In this document: piece by piece, positions 1 through 6,723 of the stretch
Layout of the letters: every line of letters begins with the position of its first letter
Numbering within the stretch: the first letter of the stretch is position 1
The notes under the pieces: generated by a model
Database searches by the model: none
Told to the model about the DNA's origin: nothing
What the model saw: the letters and a program-made list of their open reading frames with translations, nothing else
Program-made: the position numbers and the translations under genes
DNA from: Spirochaetaceae bacterium
GTDB lineage: Bacteria; Spirochaetota; Spirochaetia; Treponematales; Treponemataceae
Direction: 5' to 3'
Length of the DNA: 9,026 nt
Assembly: GCA_017382775.1 (NCBI GenBank)
Contig: JAFNZQ010000115.1
Coordinates: forward strand, 1-9,026

Positions 1-1
1 C

Positions 2-1024
2 ATGGGAATTTCCGGTAGCCTTTACGGATTGGGGACCGACATGGGTGCCATCGGTGGTACTTTCGGCGCAACCGCTCCGGAAGCGGCTTCCTTGGGCGAG
101 GCCATTGGCGTAATGTTTGCCAACGGAATTTTCGGCATCGGAAACGGTGTTTGGCAAATTGTTGGTATTATCGCAGCCATTGCCATTATGGCCATGGGCG
201 TTTCCGGCGGTATCGAAAAATGCAATAAGGTGATGATGCCCTTACTTTTCTGTCTTTTCGTTGGATTGGGAATTTATATTTCCACATTGGACGGTGCAAA
301 AGACGGTTACAAGTACATTTTCACCCTTAATCCTGCCGGTTTGGCAAATCCCAAGGTGTGGATTTATGCCTTCGGACAGGCCTTTTTCTCCTTATCTGTG
401 GCAGGAAACGGTTCCGTTATTTACGGTTCCTACCTGAGCAAGAGTGAAAGCATTCCCATTTCAGCCCGCAACGTAGCCTTCTTTGACACAGTGGCCGCCT
501 TGACCGCAGCCTTCGTTATCATACCCGCCATGGCTACAACCGGCGCCAAATTGGATGCAGGTGGACCGGGTCTCATGTTCGTTTACTTGGTGAACGTTTT
601 TAACGGAATGCCCGGCGGACGCATTGTGGGAATGATTTTCTTCATTGCCGTATTGTTTGCCGGAATTACTTCCATCATCAACTTGTATGAAGCTCCCGTT
701 GCTTACTTGCAAGAACGTTTCAACCTGAAGCGTGTAAAATCCGTTGTGGTAATCGGCGTAATCGGCTGCTTGGTTTCATTGATTATTCAGCCCTGGACAT
801 CACAGTGGATGGACCTTGTTTCCATTTACATTTGTCCGCTGGGAGCCTTGTTGGCCGGTATAATGTTCTTCTGGGTGTTGAAGAAAGAAACGGCTTTGGC
901 CGCTGTCAACGAAGGAAGTACCAAGCCCATTGGCGGATGGTTCTATCCCACAGGAAAATTCCTGTACTGTGCCTGTGCTTTGGTAGCTCTTATTGCCGGA
1001 GCATTGTTGGGCGGTATAGGTTGA
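2..1024 (+). CDS. Sodium:neurotransmitter/amino-acid symporter (NSS/SNF family), C-terminal part
   Basis: This is an inner-membrane secondary transporter of the NSS (LeuT/Tyt1) family, whose bacterial members import amino acids with sodium. Family signatures are visible: GIEKCNKVMMP (residues 70-80 of the visible part, entering TM5), GQAFFSLS followed by YGSYLSK (125-147, the unwound TM6 region) and FAGITS (219-224, TM8), whose Thr-Ser pair corresponds to the Na2 sodium site of LeuT. About eight hydrophobic segments follow one another to the C-terminus. Family members have 11-12 helices and roughly 440-520 residues, so TM1-TM3 and part of TM4, with the rest of the substrate site, lie left of the window. 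The ATG at position 2 is therefore probably internal. The gene ends in TGA and is followed 38 bases later by an intrinsic terminator, so it is the last gene of its transcript. The substrate cannot be told from this part. Confidence 0.9.
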   Translation: MGISGSLYGLGTDMGAIGGTFGATAPEAASLGEAIGVMFANGIFGIGNGVWQIVGIIAAIAIMAMGVSGGIEKCNKVMMPLLFCLFVGLGIYISTLDGAKDGYKYIFTLNPAGLANPKVWIYAFGQAFFSLSVAGNGSVIYGSYLSKSESIPISARNVAFFDTVAALTAAFVIIPAMATTGAKLDAGGPGLMFVYLVNVFNGMPGGRIVGMIFFIAVLFAGITSIINLYEAPVAYLQERFNLKRVKSVVVIGVIGCLVSLIIQPWTSQWMDLVSIYICPLGALLAGIMFFWVLKKETALAAVNEGSTKPIGGWFYPTGKFLYCACALVALIAGALLGGIG

Positions 1025-1062
1025 TGTAAAATTGAGCTGACTTAAAAGTTTTGCTCTCAACG

Positions 1063-1102
1063 AAAGTCGATGCATTTTCCTCAGTGATTGTGCATCGACT
1101 TT
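1063..1102 (+). terminator. Rho-independent terminator of the NSS transporter gene
   Basis: A perfect 12-bp stem pairs bases 1063-1074 (AAAGTCGATGCA) with 1091-1102 across a 16-base loop. The right arm runs into a T-rich tail (TTTTT at 1100-1104, then AATTTT). It lies 38 bases after the transporter stop codon. The left side has no matching A-tract beyond the stem, so it should act mainly on rightward transcription. Confidence 0.88.
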
Positions 1103-1135
1103 TTAATTTTTATCATTGGTTTGGGGATTTACCTA

Positions 1136-1164
1136 TTGACATTTTTTTTTCTTCGATGTATATT
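1136..1164 (+). promoter_or_regulatory. Sigma-70-type promoter of groES
   Basis: TTGACA (1136-1141) and TATATT (1159-1164) are separated by exactly 17 bases, a spacer rich in T. The predicted start is near 1171, giving a leader of about 23 bases with an AGGAG ribosome site (1183-1187) ahead of the ATG at 1194. No CIRCE-type TTAGCACTC/GAGTGCTAA inverted repeat is present between the upstream terminator and the gene. Confidence 0.8.
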
Positions 1165-1193
1165 TATGGTAAACTAATCCTTAGGAGTAAAAA

Positions 1194-1472
1194 ATGAAAA
1201 TCAAACCCTTGGCAGACAGAATTCTGGTAAAGGTCGATGCTGCGGAAACAAAAACAGCTTCAGGCATTATTATTCCGGATACTGCACAAGAAAAAACACA
1301 GATGGCAACCGTTGTTGCTGTTGGGCCCGGTACCGAGAAAGAAAAGATTTCCGTCAATGTGGGAGATCGAGTAATGCACGATAAATATTCCGGAACCAAA
1401 GTTGATCTGGGAGACGGTGCCGATTATCTCATTGTTCGCAACAGCGATCTTATTGCAATAATCGAAAAATAA
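1194..1472 (+). CDS. groES: Co-chaperonin GroES (Hsp10)
   Basis: GroES is the heptameric lid that closes the GroEL cavity during ATP-driven protein folding in the cytoplasm. The 92-residue length is normal for the family. The N-terminal IKPLADRILVK strand is diagnostic. The mobile loop that docks on GroEL lies around residues 18-34 and carries the hydrophobic GIIIPD tripeptide region (24-29). The VVAVGPG turn, VGDRVM and the C-terminal SDLIAIIE strand also match. The start is fixed by AGGAG six bases upstream of the ATG. It has its own strong promoter and stands alone: the usual partner groEL is not downstream, because the next gene faces it and the two stop codons touch. No heat-shock operator of the CIRCE type is seen, so control by HrcA is not supported here. 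Confidence 0.97.
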   Translation: MKIKPLADRILVKVDAAETKTASGIIIPDTAQEKTQMATVVAVGPGTEKEKISVNVGDRVMHDKYSGTKVDLGDGADYLIVRNSDLIAIIEK

Positions 1473-1480
1473 TTATTTTT
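1465..1480. repeat. 16-bp A/T-only perfect palindrome over two abutting stop codons
   Basis: AAAAATAA/TTATTTTT is a perfect inverted repeat centred on the 1472/1473 junction. Its two central triplets are the TAA of groES (1470-1472) and the TAA of the opposing Ig-repeat/OmpA gene (1473-1475 on the minus strand). With no G-C pairs and no loop it would make a weak hairpin, so a terminator role is doubtful. Confidence 0.75.
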
Positions 1481-4400
1481 GAAGGATGAACTCGACGCGG
1501 CGGTTTTTCCACCAGTTGGGTTTATCCTCAAAGGACACAACGGGTTCCTTGTCGCCCTTACCCACCGTGGAAATTCGTTCTGCGGAAACTCCCATTTTAG
1601 ACAACATATTCTTTATGGACTGAGCTCGTTCAGAGGACAGTTGCAAATTGAAGTCGGCTTCGCTTTCTGTGCGTTCCACTTGGTTGGCATGTCCTTCAAT
1701 GGTGATTTTATAACCGTCAAATTTATTCAAACTGGTGGCGATTCGCTGTAACACAAAATTGTTTCGTTCCAATGTGAGTTTATCCAATCCTGCAAAGTCT
1801 GACCGTCGATCGGCGAAAATGATTCCCGGAATACGGATTTTTAACACATCACCGTAACGCAGCACCAAAATATCCACGGGAACGATGTCCTCATATCGTC
1901 CCACCATTCCCATATCGTCCACCACAACCAATTCGAAGGGATAATCGGTGGCGGATTCAACCAATTCGCCGTTAATGCCCTTTCCGTCCCAAACCAAGCC
2001 TGGAGGAACGGACGAGGAACCGCTTTGTTGGTAGAAAAGGTTTCCGTTTTGCGGATCCTTAATCGATAAGGTCCATTCTTTAATGGGCAATTTCGTTTTT
2101 ACGGAAAGGTCCATAATCAGGTCGTCGTCAACGCCGTCGTTGTCCGGACTGAAAAATTGTGGCTTGGTCTTCACAGAAACTTCGGGTGGCGTATTCCACA
2201 CGGTGAATTTCACTCCTTCACCGGAAATTTCGTCACCCTTTTGGAATACAATATTTATTCCGGCATAAAATTCACCCTGCACAGGTTTGCCGTCGGAATT
2301 GTATCCGTCCCATTCAAACACCTCGGGGAAGGCATCATCTTCTTTGGAAGCCACGGAATAGACAGTCTTTCCGTCGGAATTATATATGGAAAACTTCCAT
2401 GATTCTTGGGGACCGTTGTCGGAGAGATTTACTCGCACCTTCTGCTTTTTCCGTTCATCGGTAGCGGATTGGGAAATTCGGTCAAAGGCATTGGTAACAA
2501 AAAGTTTCGCCCGTCGAGTGTCCAGGGAAATGTCTTCCACCACAGTCTCGGCTATATTGCCGGCAATATCTTCCGTGCTCATCAAAACAGAGTAGGTTCC
2601 GTTTGGAGCCACGTTGCCTGCATCATCGGTTCCGTCCCACTCAAAATTGGGCAGAGAAGAGTTTTCCCAACGGAAGGTTTTTACAGTCGAACCTTCGCTG
2701 TTCAAAACTTGCGCCGTCCATTTTCTTTCCACGGAGGATTCCACGGTAAGGGGCAATGAGGCTCGCTTTTCTCCTGTGGGATCAAAAATTTTCCATTTGG
2801 CAGAAGCCGTAATTGTGGGTTTGGCACTTTTGCAAATTATTGTGGGCAATCCGGCTACGGAATGATTTCCGTTTCGTCCCACTGTTTCCAAAAGGGCACT
2901 GAATGTACCGTCGGACACAACCAAACCGGTATCATCACTGCCGTCCCATACAAATTCTGCGGGAAGGTGGTTTTCTCCGGAGAACTTTTTCACCGGATTT
3001 CCCCGAGAATCGATAATCATAAGTTCGTAGGAAGCCAAAGGGCTGGAACTTTTTATTTGGGGAAAGAATTTGATTACGGCGTTTTCCGGAAGTTTCTCCA
3101 AGGGATTTTTATCCTTCACCGGTGAAAATCCAATCCGGTTTGATGTGAGGAAGATTTCCATGGCACTGGTGTCAACGGTGAAACCGGAGGTTTTTGCGGA
3201 AACATGGTTACCGGCCACGTCCACTCCACTTATTTCGTAAACGTATACGCCGTCTGCCGCCAAGGTAAAATCATCGCAAAGGCCGTCCCAAACTAAGTCG
3301 GAATCGGGATTTTCACCCAAATCAAAGGTTTTTACCACATTTCCGCCCTCGTTATATACACGACCTGTCCATGTGGCTTCACCCACGAAGGTTTGGCCGA
3401 TGTTCAGCTCATCCATTTTTCCATCACCATCGGGAGAAAAAACGGAATTTTTCAACTCCAACTCCACAGCGGGAATTGTTGTTTTTACAACAAATTTGGG
3501 AGAAGTTACCTTGGGGGCAACTCCGTTTTTAAACAAGGAGGAAAATTCGCCGTAGTAAAGTCCGTCCGGCAACAATTTATCGGCATCGCTTTTTCCGTCA
3601 AAATCTATTTGTGCCGGAGCCTTGGGATTGGCCAAATCGCGCTTGTAAGTTCTAACCTGTCTTCCCCGAGAATCCAAAATACGTAACTGCCAATCCACCA
3701 AAGAATTTTGGGAAGTTAAACTGAGGTATATGGGTAAATTTTTGCGATCACTGTTCCCTGTGGGAGAAAAAGCCCCGTAGGCAATGGAAATGGCCGCAAC
3801 CGGTTTTTCAGTATCAATGATTATGTTTCGAAGTTGGGCGGAGGCAGAATTTCCGGCCTTGTCAGTGGCTCGGATAACATATGTGTAAACTCCGTCGCTT
3901 ACCATGTTCCCCGCATCATCTTCGCCGTCCCAAAGAATTTTGCTCTGCGGTTCGGAATCCTTCCATTGGAATTTCCGCACCACCCTATCGTAAATGTCGA
4001 TAAATTCCCCTTCCCACAAAACCTCTTTGCTTCCGGTTTGCAATACTTCCAAAACGGATTTTTCCCCTTCACTACCGGGAGCGAAAATTATATCTTCGGA
4101 ATATTCCAAACGGAATCGATCGGGCACGGAAATTTTAATTTCCGGCATTTTCGAATCGATTACAAATTTGTATTTTTCGGTGGATGTTTCGTTATCGTTG
4201 TCGTCTTTGGCCTGAATGCGGAAAAAGTATATTCCGTCGGGGGCTTTGCGGCCGTTGGCATAGTAGCAGTTCCAGCGAACGGTTTCGGGAACGTCCACGC
4301 CGGTTTTGGGTGCGAACAGATTTTTGAAAAAGCCGGAAACCGTGGATGTTTCGATACGTTTTTCTTTGTTGCGAATGATGTGCACCACTTCGCCGCTTTC

Positions 4401-4577
4401 ATCGGTGATTTCCACCTTCCATTCTGCTATGAAACGTTTGTCCTGAATTTGCAACGGAATAACCAAGTCGTCGTTTACACCGCTGTTGGTGGGAGACACA
4501 TAGGAATAAACATCGTTAGCAAAGGCAAGTACTGCGCAAAGAAGATAAATAAGGGTTGCGAAATTTTTTTTCATCAT
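1473..4577 (-). CDS. Exported multi-repeat protein: FlgD/CHU_C-type Ig-like repeats with C-terminal OmpA domain
   Basis: This 1034-residue protein begins with a Sec signal peptide (MMKK, then a hydrophobic stretch to about residue 20). Residues 25-900 hold about eight Ig-like repeats of 103-114 residues. Each has a WDG-type turn (102, 216, 326, 430, 544, 647, 756, 863), followed in most by a D-G-x-Y strand and an AGN or similar turn. Several open with FSPDGDG-like acidic turns (380-389, 809-818). Residues about 905-1034 form an OmpA-type peptidoglycan-binding domain with EGHAN (961-965), LSSERA (980-985), GxGxxxP (1006-1012) and NRRVEF (1025-1030). It is thus a long periplasmic or outer-membrane protein anchored to the wall. 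The start overlaps the previous gene's stop (ATGA, 4574-4577) with GGGGAAG just upstream, which implies translational coupling. The precise function is unknown. A surface scaffold or a partner of the upstream barrel protein is inference. Confidence 0.88.
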   Translation of the reverse strand: MMKKNFATLIYLLCAVLAFANDVYSYVSPTNSGVNDDLVIPLQIQDKRFIAEWKVEITDESGEVVHIIRNKEKRIETSTVSGFFKNLFAPKTGVDVPETVRWNCYYANGRKAPDGIYFFRIQAKDDNDNETSTEKYKFVIDSKMPEIKISVPDRFRLEYSEDIIFAPGSEGEKSVLEVLQTGSKEVLWEGEFIDIYDRVVRKFQWKDSEPQSKILWDGEDDAGNMVSDGVYTYVIRATDKAGNSASAQLRNIIIDTEKPVAAISIAYGAFSPTGNSDRKNLPIYLSLTSQNSLVDWQLRILDSRGRQVRTYKRDLANPKAPAQIDFDGKSDADKLLPDGLYYGEFSSLFKNGVAPKVTSPKFVVKTTIPAVELELKNSVFSPDGDGKMDELNIGQTFVGEATWTGRVYNEGGNVVKTFDLGENPDSDLVWDGLCDDFTLAADGVYVYEISGVDVAGNHVSAKTSGFTVDTSAMEIFLTSNRIGFSPVKDKNPLEKLPENAVIKFFPQIKSSSPLASYELMIIDSRGNPVKKFSGENHLPAEFVWDGSDDTGLVVSDGTFSALLETVGRNGNHSVAGLPTIICKSAKPTITASAKWKIFDPTGEKRASLPLTVESSVERKWTAQVLNSEGSTVKTFRWENSSLPNFEWDGTDDAGNVAPNGTYSVLMSTEDIAGNIAETVVEDISLDTRRAKLFVTNAFDRISQSATDERKKQKVRVNLSDNGPQESWKFSIYNSDGKTVYSVASKEDDAFPEVFEWDGYNSDGKPVQGEFYAGINIVFQKGDEISGEGVKFTVWNTPPEVSVKTKPQFFSPDNDGVDDDLIMDLSVKTKLPIKEWTLSIKDPQNGNLFYQQSGSSSVPPGLVWDGKGINGELVESATDYPFELVVVDDMGMVGRYEDIVPVDILVLRYGDVLKIRIPGIIFADRRSDFAGLDKLTLERNNFVLQRIATSLNKFDGYKITIEGHANQVERTESEADFNLQLSSERAQSIKNMLSKMGVSAERISTVGKGDKEPVVSFEDKPNWWKNRRVEFILQK
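1878..4505 (-). repeat. Eight tandem Ig-like coding repeats of about 105 codons
   Basis: The protein repeats are diverged, but the 8-mer TGGGACGG (plus-strand CCGTCCCA), encoding the WDG turn, recurs at 1984, 2305, 2632, 2941, 3283 and 3925. That spacing is roughly 310-340 bases, apart from one gap where the copy is written FDG. The first repeat has WN in place of WDG. Boundaries are approximate and set from the protein pattern. Confidence 0.75.
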
Positions 4578-5608
4578 TCTTCCCCGATACGAATTGTTGG
4601 GCCTTCTTTGTCGGGCATTCCCAAATAGAGGGTTCCCTCCCCGGCAATTTTTTGCACCCCTTTGAGGGCGGATTTGAATCCTGCGTTAATTACAATTTCG
4701 CTTTGATTCCAATCGTTTTTCGCCATAAATTCATTTTTACCGGTGTTGATGGCAAATTGGAAGCCCAAACTAAGGGCGGGGAATGCGGTGCCGCTTTTGG
4801 GTTTTTCAATCAATTCCCGCACATTAACGGGAACATTGGCTCTGAAAACCACGATTTTGGCAATTTCCATTCCAATTCCAAAGTCGAAAATCGCATTGAG
4901 GAAACAGGGAAAAGTCAAATCCACGGAAAATCCCAATTTAAACATTTCCATGTTGACCACGGTACCGGCGGCACCGCAACGGATGGTAAATATCGACGGG
5001 AAATCTCTGCCACCTTCTTCAATTATGCCTTCGCCCTCGGAGAAAAAGGTTTTTCCCAAATTAACGGCAGAAATGCCGTAGCGAAAATCGGGAACCACAT
5101 CACCGAGGGGAATCATGTGGAGGATTCCCACACCTGCGTTAAGGGCCCATGATGCACCAAAACCGCCCCAAAGATTGAAGCCTACGAAAAAGTCCCGTTC
5201 GATTTCTTTTGAAAATCCGGCAAAAAACGCGGAAACATTCCCCAAGGGAAGAGGCTCCAAATCGGAATAAACTCCGCCGTAGCCTGCGGTGATTACCCCC
5301 CAATCGAATGGCAAAATCGTTCCTGCGGTGCAAGCTTGACCGTAGGAAAAGTCATCGGCGAATACGGGAATTGCCGTGTATGCAATATCCACAACTATGC
5401 GTTGCTCAGCTGCAGCCAATGCGGGATTTGCCAAAGTCGATGCCGGAGTTATGAACCATGCAGCTCCACCGGTAACGGAAAATCCTCCGGAAAGCATATT
5501 GGTTGATAGGTTGGAAAAAAGTTCTTCACCACCTATGGGAGGATTGTAGGTTTGGGAAAAGGATAAGGTTGACATTGCTAACAAAGCCGAGAAAAAAAAT
5601 CTTCGCAT
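4574..5608 (-). CDS. Exported outer-membrane beta-barrel-like protein (PorV/UPF0164-like), unknown function
   Basis: The 344-residue product has a signal peptide (MRRFFFSALLAMSTLSFSQ) and then many short alternating hydrophobic strands rich in Gly, Phe and aromatic residues, as in an outer-membrane barrel. The ITPASTLANPALAAAEQ segment (53-69) resembles the conserved Asn-Pro-Ala element of PorV-like and treponemal UPF0164 (FadL-like) proteins. That family call is by eye and tentative. A longer frame reaches an ATG at 5653, but this would put 15 odd residues before the signal peptide and place the -35 box inside the gene. The start at 5608 is therefore preferred. No Shine-Dalgarno precedes it, and the promoter predicts transcription starting at the ATG itself. 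The last codons overlap the Ig-repeat/OmpA gene by ATGA, so both are one operon and probably act together at the outer membrane. Confidence 0.75.
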   Translation of the reverse strand: MRRFFFSALLAMSTLSFSQTYNPPIGGEELFSNLSTNMLSGGFSVTGGAAWFITPASTLANPALAAAEQRIVVDIAYTAIPVFADDFSYGQACTAGTILPFDWGVITAGYGGVYSDLEPLPLGNVSAFFAGFSKEIERDFFVGFNLWGGFGASWALNAGVGILHMIPLGDVVPDFRYGISAVNLGKTFFSEGEGIIEEGGRDFPSIFTIRCGAAGTVVNMEMFKLGFSVDLTFPCFLNAIFDFGIGMEIAKIVVFRANVPVNVRELIEKPKSGTAFPALSLGFQFAINTGKNEFMAKNDWNQSEIVINAGFKSALKGVQKIAGEGTLYLGMPDKEGPTIRIGEE

Positions 5609-5614
5609 AATTAT

Positions 5615-5643
5615 ATTGTAACATATAAAACAACTTTTGTCAA
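5615..5643 (-). promoter_or_regulatory. Sigma-70-type promoter of the barrel/Ig-repeat operon
   Basis: On the minus strand TTGACA (5643-5638) and TACAAT (5620-5615) are 17 bases apart. Counting from the -10 box puts +1 at 5608, the A of the chosen ATG. A second -10-like TATAAT (5615-5610) lies even closer to the gene but is 22 bases from the -35, too far. Neither reading leaves room for a leader. Confidence 0.78.
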
Positions 5644-5701
5644 GTAATTTCATGTTTAAGAAAATTTTTTATTTTCCGAGAATTAAAGTGAGGGGGATTA
5701 T

Positions 5702-6067
5702 ATGTTATCACGTTATGTTCCGGGATTGTATTCATCGTCATTCGCAGGTGAAGAAAAAGTCTATATTCCCGTCAGCAAAGATCAAGTAATATATTCTCAC
5801 ATGGAACATGTGGAAGGTTATGCTTCCGATGAAACTTCCACGGTACCCATTGATAAATTGCTTCTGCTGAACAACTTGCTGGATAGTCTCGTTTCCATAG
5901 GGAAAAATCGAGAAATGCTTATGCAAGCCATGGAAAACGATGATATCGACAAAAAAATCGAAAAATTACATACAGAATTTCAGTTATCCATGAAAAAGGA
6001 AATTGCCAACCCTTATTTTCTTCCGGTAATTCCCGAAGCCGGTTCCGAGTTCAGCCTTTATTTGTAA
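5702..6067 (+). CDS. Small conserved-looking cytoplasmic protein, unrecognised
   Basis: I do not recognise this 121-residue protein. It starts with ATG behind a strong AGGGGG ribosome site (5691-5696, five-base spacing), which makes it a convincing real gene. There is no signal peptide and no membrane segment. The N-terminal third (YVPGLYSSSFAGEEKVYIPV) looks like short strands. Residues about 48-102 are strongly helical, with heptad-like Leu/Ile spacing (DKLLLLNNLLDSLVSIGKNR, then a Glu/Lys-rich stretch), so a short coiled coil or helical hairpin is plausible. The tail (PYFLPVIPEAGSEFSLYL) is non-helical. It diverges from the barrel operon with 93 bases between starts. Its last ten bases overlap the end of modB on the other strand. 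I found no convincing plus-strand promoter. The only -35-like TTGTCA (5637-5642) overlaps the opposing promoter and lacks a good -10. Confidence 0.75.
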   Translation: MLSRYVPGLYSSSFAGEEKVYIPVSKDQVIYSHMEHVEGYASDETSTVPIDKLLLLNNLLDSLVSIGKNREMLMQAMENDDIDKKIEKLHTEFQLSMKKEIANPYFLPVIPEAGSEFSLYL

Positions 6068-6723
6068 GATTCTCGTCCCACCAACAGGGTTGAAATCAAT
6101 GCAAATGACAAGATAACCAGAACGTAAATTCCCGCCACCTTAAAGTCACCCGACATCACTGCGGAATAAACAGCCAAGGGCAGGGTTCGGGTTTTACCGA
6201 TTATGTTTCCCGCAAACATTGCCGTCGCACCGTATTCTCCCAAAGCACGCATCATTGCCAAACTTATGCCCGCAATAACGGAATTTTTACAAGTGGGTAC
6301 AATAATTTTCCATAAAATTCCCGTCTCCGTTTCCCCCACAACCCTTGCTGCATCAATGAGGCAAGAATCTACTTGTGAAAAACCGGCTCGCAAAGAACGG
6401 TACATTAGGGGAAAGGCTGCGAAAAAGGCCGTGATTATGGGGGCCACGGCGGAAAAAGCCGGATTGAAACCGAAAATGCGGAAAAAAAATTTTCCGGGCA
6501 AACTGTCGGGACCGAAAATCACCAGGAGGAAAAATCCCATAACGGTGGGCGGAAGAACCATCCCCAATGTGATTAAAGCATCGGTTAAATTACGAATGCG
6601 GGGACTTTTGATTTTTCCCACAACAAAGGCGACGAAAATTCCACCGAAAAACACAAAAAATCCGGAAATTATCAAGGTGAAAAGGGATATGACAATGGGC
6701 GAAAGAATGATATTTTCCGTCAT
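6058..6723 (-). CDS. modB: Molybdate ABC transporter, permease subunit ModB
   Basis: ModB is the inner-membrane channel of the molybdate (or tungstate) importer. It pairs as a dimer with ModA outside and the ModC ATPase inside. The 221-residue length is normal, with about five hydrophobic helices. Visible family motifs are LPPTVMGFFLL (57-67), the cytoplasmic EAA-type coupling loop DAARVVGETETGILWKIIVP (124-143) that contacts the ATPase, and the highly characteristic RALGEYGATAMFAGN (159-173). Its ATG overlaps the modA stop as ATGA (6720-6723). Only a weak GGTGA precedes it, so translation likely depends on coupling to modA. The gene ends inside the end of the opposing 121-residue gene, and no modC follows, so an ATPase must be supplied from elsewhere. 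Confidence 0.95.
   Translation of the reverse strand: MTENIILSPIVISLFTLIISGFFVFFGGIFVAFVVGKIKSPRIRNLTDALITLGMVLPPTVMGFFLLVIFGPDSLPGKFFFRIFGFNPAFSAVAPIITAFFAAFPLMYRSLRAGFSQVDSCLIDAARVVGETETGILWKIIVPTCKNSVIAGISLAMMRALGEYGATAMFAGNIIGKTRTLPLAVYSAVMSGDFKVAGIYVLVILSFALISTLLVGRESYK

Noticed and set aside
1105..1193. CIRCE heat-shock operator before groES
   Set aside because: I looked for TTAGCACTC and GAGTGCTAA arms and found neither, nor a near match with the right spacing.
1465..1480. Palindrome as a bidirectional terminator
   Set aside because: It has no G-C pairs and no loop, so the RNA hairpin would be too weak. Kept only as a structural oddity.
1984..3932. Recurrent CCGTCCCA octamer as a DNA-level regulatory or CRISPR-like repeat
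   Set aside because: Every copy encodes the WDG turn in the same frame of the Ig repeats, so protein repetition explains it.
3834..4628. Open frame of 264 codons on the plus strand
   Set aside because: It lies antisense to the Ig-repeat/OmpA gene, crosses its start, has no ribosome site, and its composition is that of a reverse-strand shadow.
4556..5152. Open frame of 198 codons on the plus strand
   Set aside because: It is antisense to the barrel-like gene, overlaps the operon junction, and shows no motifs or ribosome site.
5609..5653. 15-codon upstream extension of the barrel-like gene to an ATG at 5653
   Set aside because: It has no Shine-Dalgarno, contains the -35 box, and would bury the signal peptide behind 15 unusual residues.
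5637..5665. Plus-strand promoter for the 121-residue gene (TTGTCA with GAAAAT)
   Set aside because: The -10 is poor, and the -35 is largely the mirror of the opposing TTGACA. Too weak to list.
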